From positions 76,502,678 to 76,566,677 of the forward strand of contig OX104134.1 in assembly GCA_944470555.2 (NCBI GenBank): 64,000 bases of DNA, given 5' to 3'. Shown here one piece after another: positions 55,351-64,000 of this stretch. This DNA is from Heterobilharzia americana (lineage: Eukaryota > Platyhelminthes > Trematoda > Strigeidida > Schistosomatidae). Position 1 is the first letter of the stretch, and every line of letters starts with the position of its first letter. The notes below the pieces were generated by a model. That model saw nothing but the letters and a program-made list of their open reading frames with translations. It made no database searches and was not told the origin of the DNA. The translations under genes were made by a program, and so were the position numbers.

Positions 55351-58300
55351 GACGTCGGATACAGTTGCCTGGGCATTATGAATGAACATTTAGCAGTGGA
55401 ACAGAAGACGAAAGGTCTCTGATGAGGGCTAAGGATGGACAGAAGACATACATAATGCATAGGATCCAAGGAACAATCTCATTAATACTACTACACTAAG
55501 CGTGGACATAAAGAGTTACAGGGAGTAAGTAAATTGAAAAACCCTAGATTAGGAAGACAAATGTGACGCTAAGTGGAGTATTTTTTAACATCGTGCTATA
55601 TAATTGACACTTCCGAAGACATGCCGTCTTGAATCCCAAAAACTTACTCAAAACCCAAGATTCGCGCCTAATCAAAGTTGATTCAATTCTCGTCAATTCA
55701 GTTGGTAATGTCAACATTGGGTCGCATAACAGCTGAAAGATTATTTTACGCAACTAGGTGTTTTAACAGGTCAATTTTGAGTTTCGGAGTTTTTATATGC
55801 TGCTTGTTGTCAACAATTTCAGCTTTCTGATAAGATGTGGTGACTGATGGTGAAATGAAAACCTGCGTCGCAAATGTGATTCGAACGGATGGTCTAGGGG
55901 TGACAATAAGTTTTCCTAATTGATCATTCAAGGAGAGTTTCCTGGAAAGTTGAAACTCGAAAAATCTGAAGTATTAGGGATTACAAAGTGAAATTTAGCT
56001 TCCATGGAAGATACGGTAGATACTGTGAAATATATATGTTGACCAATTGAAAAAATTAAGTGCCTCGAAGCAAATTCATCAGAACCGTTCATGTGGATAT
56101 TGACAGAGTAGAAGGGGCCTCTGCCTAAGTGGCTTTCTTGTCTGGAATCCCTGAACCACTAGTTCCTGTGATTGTCAACGTGTGTACAAGGCAAGAGATG
56201 GCAAAAAGTGTTGGTTAAGATAGTGAAACTCAGTTGGCTGTGAGCGGATTCCGTCCACATGTTAAGTAAGTATCAAACGGATTCTTTAGGGACCCATATG
56301 TTGTGACCAAGATAACTCTTGCACGAACAGCATCTCAGGTTTTGACTACTCCTAGGGTAGAAGTGGACAATCAGAGAAAATTCCCCATCTATTCCCTTTA
56401 TAATGCAAGTTCCCCTTTCCACTTCATTTCCCCCGATTTTCTTTTCATTTTTCACCAGCAATTCGAGCTCCGGAGACTACCTCGAACTGTTCATGCACCA
56501 ATTTCCCACGCCTGTGCGACCCATTCACTAAACTGATATAACTTCTGGTTTTCTGTACTCTTGTTGCATCATTTCATGAGAAAATAGTGGGCATATACTG
56601 GTCTTCACAGCAGAATTATCTAAGCTTCAGAGTATTCTGGGATTTCCAGTTTTATGTCGAGATAGTGTGTAAATGATAGAGCGCTGAATGTCTCTACATT
56701 TCTGTGTATCGTGTTGTGAGAAAGGCATGCTGAGGATGATGGAATTTCCCAGCGTAAATGAGTAGGATTTATTATTTGGGTGGTGTGTCCTCTTGGCGGT
56801 GCGAATTATATTTGTCTGTGGGTACAATTTCTGCAGACCTCAAAGCGAATAAGGTTTCTGTGTCAGAAAAAGTTATCTCCTGTTTTATGCCTTTATAAAC
56901 TATGTTCACTTGTTTCACCCTGATAGGCAATCCTGAAAACTCCCAGAACGGCAAATATTTTCACGTGGCACCGTCGATTAATCCACAAAGTGCTATTGGC
57001 AATTTGTAGTATGCCATACTTTCAAATCTCCTAAGAGTATCTACCTCTAAGCTTGAAGTTACTTCGAATTTGTATCATTATCAAAGCAGAATTTCTTACT
57101 GCTTTCAGTTTGTTTGCATTAACAGTAATTTCCTAAAACTCTGGGCTGGTTTACTAACAGTTTTCAGCATTTGATTACATACTTAAGTTTTTATTGCTGT
57201 GATCGCCTACGAAGTGGCTTAGCAGGACAGCGCACATATGGTTGCTCAACTTAGTTTGACTGTTATCAAACTGAGTTGCTGAAATGAAAGGTTTTTTAGA
57301 ATTAGCTGGCCCAGTTATTCATCCAGGAAAATATGACATTTATCCATCTCATGTATGCTCAAATGTCAGTTTTTTGACCCCATAATAGCCCGTTCAGTGA
57401 ATACTATCGCCTACAAAATCAACATAAAGCGTGAAAATTGAGGAAAGCCTATCCAGTTTGTCCCGCGTGACTTTATTACAACCTTCGAAGAAAATCTCGG
57501 TAAACGGTTCCCGGTCTCAATCCAAAGGGACTTAGTGTATTTGTACTGCTTACTATCTCACATAATGACCGATGATTTTTAGAATTTCAAGCCGTCCAAC
57601 CCCCACCGTGATTCGGACTAATCATAATATGCAACCACACCACCACTTGCCACCACAGTTCACGTAAAAACTATGCTTTCTGAAAGGGTTTAGAAAACAG
57701 CTATCACATAGCCAACGTTCAGAAAGCATGGTGTGGATTGACTTTAATATAAAGTTCCCCTGCGGCGAATAATTCGCCAAAACCAGAGGCCTAGTTTTCG
57801 ACAAGGACCATTATTAGTTTTGACCTCCACAGTTTTAACGGACTAGCTAGGCCGAAGGCGAACAGCCAAGCAGCTGAGCAATCTGGTGCATAGCGTTACA
57901 TTGCATTTTTCGTATGCTACCTTCCAGTCAGTTAACTGTAGTGCATCGATATTCCTGAACGATCGATCAAACATACTATTCAACTTGGTCACTCTGTCAC
58001 ATTCTTCTTCGGTCTCACACCCGTGGGTATATAACAAATGCGAATAATTAGTGATTAATCTCTTCACCTGTCAGTTCCACTCAAGACCCATCCCTTTAGT
58101 CCCGCTAAGTGTATGTTCGCCCAAACGAATTGCCACGACGGTGTGAAGGGGACCGAATTAATTGGTGTTCTCGTTTGAAATGTACCCTAAGTATTCATCT
58201 TCAACCCCAACTGAAAGGACTAAACTGGCATTTTACTGATGCGTTAACTTTGCTCACATATAGTGTTACGGACACCCAAATGATCTGTTACTAGCCAGTG

Positions 58301-59342
58301 TCTGGGAGGACAATTTTTCTACATTAGGCTTGGTGGTCTCTGCTAGTTCCCGACCTTCCTCGAAGCAATGAACGTTATCTTCTCAGTATTGTCTTCTGTT
58401 CCTTGCAGTGCTGCAAGTAAGGTAATCCAGTAATCAGTACCGATTTTCGTGTGATAGTGTTCTGGGCGTTCAATGGCAGTTCCCATACCATAACCCATTA
58501 GTTGGGAAAAATTTTACTGTCCAGTATCATCCGATCTCATCGTTTTCAACAGGCTTAATAAAACCACGTCTTTCGGCCTTGAACAAGTAACAGCCTCAGC
58601 AGCACCATGAAGCATTATCAACGAAGCTGACAGAAATTCAGTCCGAAAAACCGTCCTTGAAACTGTCCAGCCACTTTACACTGGGAAGCTGACTCGCGCC
58701 TCAAACCACTGAAAGAATTTATCTATGATACACAAATTGGATAATGGAGCAAATTCAGGTGACCCTACCACAAATTGGTGCCCACTAGGCACGCCCACTG
58801 TTTCAACTTTATTTGGCCGAGATGGGCCGGTTACGCTGATTTCGATGGCAAGATCCCGATTTCTGGTGAAATATTAGGTGAAAATTCATCACTGTTCATC
58901 ATCCGAAAAAATACATCGAGCAGGTGAGGACAAAAAAGTTTATTCATACCTGGAAAAATGGTGTGTGCCTGTATATTGAGTATAATCACAGCTTTACCCT
59001 CCTAAATCAAGTTTCACAATAAATTCCCCGCGGAATGCACATTTTTTACCTGATGACTACCACAATTTTCCAAATAGACCACTGTGTTACAAGTCCGACT
59101 GTGACGATCACCCGCTGTGTCTTGAGTCGTTGCATCTGCACCATATCCCACTCTGCCACACGCTCTGTACTTGTCGATCGTTTTTGGAGTTCATCAGAGT
59201 CGTTCAGCCAGTTATGTGAAGGTGATGTCAAAGACCTTTTTATAGCACCAAAGATTATCTACTTTTTATCCAACTTGTGCATTTTCATCTCCTCTTCCCT
59301 TTTCTGAGTATGAACTTATTCACATGCTTGGAAACGGAGTCC
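55351..59342. other. Unique spacer between RTE copies 2 and 3
   Basis: No recognised gene. Several minus-strand open stretches cluster at its right half: 57622-57804, 57843-58067 and 58343-58513 (the last reads MGYGMGTAIERPEHYHTKIG... to a stop). They are in different phases and interrupted, as in an old decayed coding sequence. No catalytic motif or BRCT feature is visible. Confidence 0.4.
58343..58513 (-). pseudogene. Short unidentified coding-like frame
   Basis: Fifty-six sense codons between stops, with a balanced, soluble-protein-like composition (GTAIERPEHYHTKIGTDYW, LLAALQGTEDNTEKITF). No family recognised. It might belong to the same decayed unit as 57622-58067. Confidence 0.2.
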
Positions 59343-60079
59343 CGACCGATAGCTGCTACCTTGATGTGGTGGTTGGGCTTGCATACCACAATGACCCAAC
59401 GAGCTATGCTGGTGGAACACTTGTTCCCTCGAGGTCTTACCATACCAGAAAGGTCTATTGGATAGTGGTTAGGCGAAAAGCAGTTACCGTTGTAGTGTAA
59501 ATCACTACACTATGGTGGGGATCTGAGGGCGAAGTCGTGCTGCTGTTAGCTGGATGGGGCGTGACAGCAGTAACATGTTTCCCTCGGATGACCAGCAGTG
59601 CCATGCTGATGCTGCCTTCTCAACGAAACGGGGGTTTAGAAAAGGTCGACCCCCAAAAATAACACACTCCACCATGCCTCACGGTTGCCAGGCCGGCGGT
59701 GTTGGTTCATTTGTCGTTTCTTTTCGACCATCCGGCCCCAAAACAACAAAAAATCAAAATAATCATACACAAAGGCTACCAGTGACATGCTTCAAGCAGA
59801 TGCCCGACCGGCTCTGCGGTCACACAAATCTCTTTCAGGTACCTTTAGAAGAAATAGCCTTCTACGGTGTGGGCAGCTGGGAAGTACCAACCACCCTCAC
59901 AACTCTGTCAGTACTCAAGTTTCTTCAGACTGCTGTACACCTCCCCCTCATTACCTCCCCATCTTCCTCCACGTCTCCCAATTAACAATACTACATCATC
60001 TTCAATTTCTCCTAGCTCATCAGCCTTCGACAACGATCTGAGTCCACAGAACAGCATCATTGGTCTCCTTAAACCACTC

Positions 60080-61132
60080 TCCAAATTACATATTGCAGCC
60101 TCCAATGTCTGCACCCTCCATCAAATTGGTCAACAGGCTTCGTTGGCCAAGACCCTAGCAACTCGGGGCATGGATGTGTGCTGTGTTTGTGAGATGAGAC
60201 ACACATACAGGACCCAAGTGCGGTTTATTCACCTAACATCTCCCGGCCAGTCTGGTGAATCCGCAAAATTCACACTTCGAGTTTCTGGAGATTTGACAGC
60301 TAGCTCTCGCGATATTGCAGGTGTAGGCATAGCATTAAGCACTAGGGCAGAAAGCTCACCACCAGACTGGATCCAAGTTGATAGTCGCCTCTGAGCTATG
60401 CGGCTGAACGGCACAGTGAGAACTAAAAGGAATAGTGAGACTCACCGTTGTCTCTTTGTAATCTCTGCTTACGCACCCACTGACTGCAGCTCAGATGAAG
60501 TGAAGGACGACTTCTACCGTAGACTGTCTAGCCTCTTCTCGAAAGCCAAACGTTCGGACGCGGTGGTTGTTGCAGGTGATTTCAATGTGCAGGTGGGTAG
60601 ACTAAGTGAGGCAGAAAGGCACTTAGGTGGAACTTTCGGAGTCCCGGCTGAACAAACAGATAACGGTGATCACCTACCACAAATGTGCTACAATAATCGC
60701 CTATTTTTGGCCAGCACAAATTTCAGACATAAGAAAAGACACTGTCTGACGTGGCTTCCACCGAGCTCATCTCAGCGATGGACACAGATAGACCACATTG
60801 CTATTAGTCATCGCTGGACAGGATCTGTGGAAGACTGCCGCTCCTCCTGGAGTACATGCTCGAATAGCGACCACGCGTTGGTCCGAGTGCGTTTATATCT
60901 GCGTCTGAATGGACGTAGGAAAAAGTTGGCAACAAAACCACCACGAGTACTGCTGGACAACGAAAACACCAAAGCCGTGTTCAGTGAGAAGTTGGCTAGG
61001 CAGTTGTCGGAACAGAAGACTATCACTCATCCAGGAAAAGCTTGCTGCCATCTCCAGTCTGCCGTAAAAGCAGCGCTGAAGACCGTAGCCGACTCCGAAA
61101 GAGAGGCAAAAAGAGCCAGTGGATATCAGTAG
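60080..61132 (+). pseudogene. Endonuclease domain of RTE copy 3
   Basis: Same motifs and same stops as copies 1 and 2 (TGA 60392-60394, TAG 61130-61132). Confidence 0.85.
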
Positions 61133-61147
61133 CCTCTTCCGAACTAA

Positions 61148-61794
61148 TGGATGCACGTGAACGCATCCCTGACTGCAGGCCCCGAGTACAATGAACAGCT
61201 GGCACAACTTAAAAGTAGATTGAGAAGAAGTCTACGCAACGACCGCGAACAGTGGTGGGCAGCAAAGGCTAAACAGATCGAAAAGGCAGTGGCGATTGGT
61301 AACAGTCGGCAGTTATTTAGACTTACTAAGGAAATTGGGGGGGAGAGGTCGACTGCGGTTAGTGAGACCATAGCGGAGAAGGACGGATCTGCGATTCACT
61401 CGCAGGGGAGACGACTGGAACGATGGGCAGAACACTTCAAGGAGCAGCTTGACTAGCCTCCGGACACCATTGCGTTCCCCGCTATCCAGTCGGATCCTGA
61501 ATCGGACATAAAGATAGGCCTACCAACACTAGGACAAGTTGAGAAAGCGGTAGGTAACCTGAAACGAGGGAGGGCAGCAGGACCAAACGGACTACCTGCT
61601 GAGGTATACAAGAACGGTGTCTAGGTGCTTATAGTCAGGTTAACGGAAGTGTTAACCAGTATATGGGAATCAAATACGATCCCCTATGACTGGTCTAAGT
61701 CACTCATCATCCCAGTCTTCAAGAAAGGCGAGAAGTCCTCTTGTGATAACCACAGAGGAATCAGCCTGACGAACATAGTGCCTAAGATTCTAGT
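61148..61794 (+). pseudogene. N-terminal RT remnant of RTE copy 3
   Basis: Same extent as in copy 2; stops at 61454-61456 and 61622-61624. It carries ATCAAAT like copy 1 at the position where copy 2 differs. Confidence 0.85.
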
Positions 61795-63879
61795 TTCCGG
61801 TTATGGTGAAACAATCCAGTGAACCTAGTAGCGTATATAAAAAAGCTGTATGTATTCAAGCCTTCTGATGAATCCCACGTCAGAAGGGAGGAAAAATATT
61901 TATTGCAAATATTGAACACTAATTGCGTACATGCCTAATATGATTTAGGTAGTCATAAAGAGCAGTAATGACAAGTGCAGCACTCATTTGTTAGTACTTA
62001 CACCACCATTTAAAGCACACACCAGCCTTCTACCTCGGTCAAATACAGAGCACTGTAGACATGTACACATATGGTATGCTCAGAAAATATTTTGGGAAGC
62101 GTAGGAAAGCCTTAATTAGTGTAGATACCTGATGAACACGTTTTGAGATCCTATTCGTAACAATAAAAATTCCAATAAATACATTAAAATGCATTAAATG
62201 TAGGAAACTAGTCAGTTAGTAATTTACTTGTAAGATACAAATCTTGCCCGACTTCAACCATGAGTTCAATCAACCACTTTCAGAAAGGTATCTAGCGAAC
62301 AGCTTCACAGCAGTTTATAAAAAACTGAAATAAGAGAAAAGTATGTAGAAAGCGATCCACGGCTAGTGACTGAATAGAGATGACAATCTTTGCAAAATAT
62401 TCTAAGGGAAATACTAAAGGTGATAATAATCAAAAATTATCAATGAATAGGATATGACCTTTAAGCTACCACCTTGGATTCTTTAGCTCAATTTTTTGTT
62501 CCGACAGTCACTTAAACTTCAGGTCTACTCTACCATAAAAATTGTAGTATGAACGCTCGGTTCGTCAAATGAATACAATGCATGGGTCTATTTTTCAGCT
62601 GTTTCACGTTGTACAATCACATACATACTACAACTGGCGATAAAAAACGAAATTTCACAAGTTATGACAACAAAAATTGCTTTTTGAATGGTCTAGATGA
62701 GAGAGGATTACATGGCACGAAAGGCTGACTAGATTTACGACGGAACAGTAACGTAAGCCATAAAAATATACGGAGCAAGGCATAACAACGTATTTACAAG
62801 GTAAATGTAAATTCTTGGTCCTGTATTCATACAGAACACATCTACAGCGATTTAACCTAATCATTTGGGATTTTCCCCACTCCATAACTAGTTCAGCTAC
62901 AGTCGCCCGCGATAGGTCGTTCGGTGTAAATAACTGAACCAGTCGATTTGACCTCTAAAAAATGAATTAATGCTCAACTAATTGCTGTTCAGTCAGCGCT
63001 TTTCCCGGGTGCATACAATTGTGTTAACGCAAAAGCTGTTAGAATACTGTCATCTTCTTGTCGTATAATTTCAACTGCCTTTGCAGCAGCAATCTGTCAT
63101 AGGATTCGGTGGGGCTCTTGATTTTAACCAACACAAATTTGACAAAATAGATTCAAGACCCCTACTGGTTTCGATTTTGAGGGAAGTTTCAAACCACCTC
63201 AATCAGGAGCCTTGATGAACCAAGATCTTTCCAATGTGCACACAGAATCTTCAGATTATTGCTAGCAAAACCTTCACAGGCTATACGGTAAGCTTTAAAA
63301 AAAAGGATGTTACTGCGGCAAAATGGACTGTCCAGTATTGACAGTAGAGATCAACCCATAAAACTCAACCAGGGGATACACCGACTGTAAAAAGATTTTG
63401 AAAGGCTGTATGAAACAAATCACGGTGTACCCAACACATCTAACACAAACAATAGTTTCTTGGACCATGACCAATAGGACTGGCAGTGTACTACTTTCAA
63501 CACCATTTAACTGCCATTGCAGAGGCTCAAAACAAATTGACACTGAGTTCCTGAACATTGTCGTAGGTAAGAAATTCTTATTAATTACGTTAGGCGCTAA
63601 TGGTAATTAAGAACTGGGAGATTGTATTTCGACGCATAGTAAAACTGTATTTCAGTGTGAAGAAAAAAGGCATCAGGAGCTCGTGTTTGACAGTAATGCC
63701 TAGAAATTTGGTGTTACACTCATTTACTGGAAAATACCAAAGGCGTACGGAGTGATGAACAATTTACAGATACTTGAGTTCAAAATAACGTATATCTAAC
63801 ATATAGAGTTTTGGTCTTCGAGAGCACAGTGGGCATCTACGACAAACGGATTCCCATGATTACGACTAGTATGGTTTCT
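61795..63879. other. Foreign 2.09 kb segment inside RTE copy 3
   Basis: Second copy of 53107-55192, one base shorter. Junctions with the RTE parts are at the same positions, so the replacement happened once, before the two copies separated. Confidence 0.75.
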
Positions 63880-64000
63880 TTCTCTGACTGTTGTTTTAAG
63901 CCATGTTGGACGTTGCAGACTAGGTGGTTCGGTTCGGTGGGACAAGAGGAACCAGTGGTTGGAGACTCTAGGTGATGACATGGCTCAGAACCAACGTCAG

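Larger units (their letters stand above)
59343..64000 (+). mobile_element. Chimeric RTE copy 3 with RT core replaced (cut by window end)
   Basis: Begins exactly at the canonical RTE start (CGACCGATAGCTGCTACC) with different upstream flank from copies 1 and 2. It then follows copy 2 at an offset of 8688 (8687 after a one-base deletion), including the same foreign segment (61795-63879) and the same 3' RTE remnant. The window ends inside the element. Confidence 0.9.

Noticed and set aside
57843..58067. A BRCT exon of ECT2
   Set aside because: The peptide lacks the conserved BRCT glycine pair and tryptophan pattern and has no clear splice borders.

Overview
The window is eukaryotic, AT-rich and dense in repeats. 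It looks like a blood fluke (Schistosomatidae, probably Schistosoma or a close relative). The evidence is repeat content: schistosome-type RTE non-LTR retrotransposons with APE endonuclease and reverse transcriptase (RT), and tRNA-derived SINEs carrying hammerhead-ribozyme sequence, as in the Sm-alpha family. The species cannot be named from the sequence alone. The window has one assembly gap (12916-13393).

One host gene is well supported: an ECT2 (pebble-type RhoGEF) orthologue on the minus strand. Ten exons lie between 48311 and 23376, all with GT-AG borders and a consistent reading phase. They encode the serine-rich linker, the DH domain, a PH-like domain with long low-complexity inserts, and a basic C-terminal tail. 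The N-terminal BRCT exons were not found and are presumed to lie beyond 64000, so the right-hand quarter of the window would be a very long 5' intron. A much weaker set of candidate minus-strand exons lies at 4.8-8.9 kb.

Layout: 1-13 kb is mostly unique sequence with SINEs, one LINE 3' end and a few exon-like frames. 13.5-22.7 kb is a patchwork of RTE fragments around the fullest RTE copy (16088-20013). 23.4-48.3 kb holds ECT2, its introns filled by a degenerate second RTE family (27.3-29.6 kb), opposite-strand RTE copies (32.7-34.7 and 41.3-43.8 kb), SINEs and a duplicated 1.28 kb module (40.0-41.3 kb). 48.9-55.35 kb and 59.34-64.0 kb carry two nearly identical RTE copies in which the RT core is replaced by the same 2.09 kb foreign segment.

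The most unusual feature is this RTE set. Three near-identical copies share the same premature stops. Copies 1 and 2 share 1.7 kb of 5' flank, while copies 2 and 3 share the 2.09 kb replacement segment. This mosaic pattern points to amplification of an already dead, chimeric element by segmental duplication, gene conversion or trans-mobilisation, unless it is an assembly artefact.
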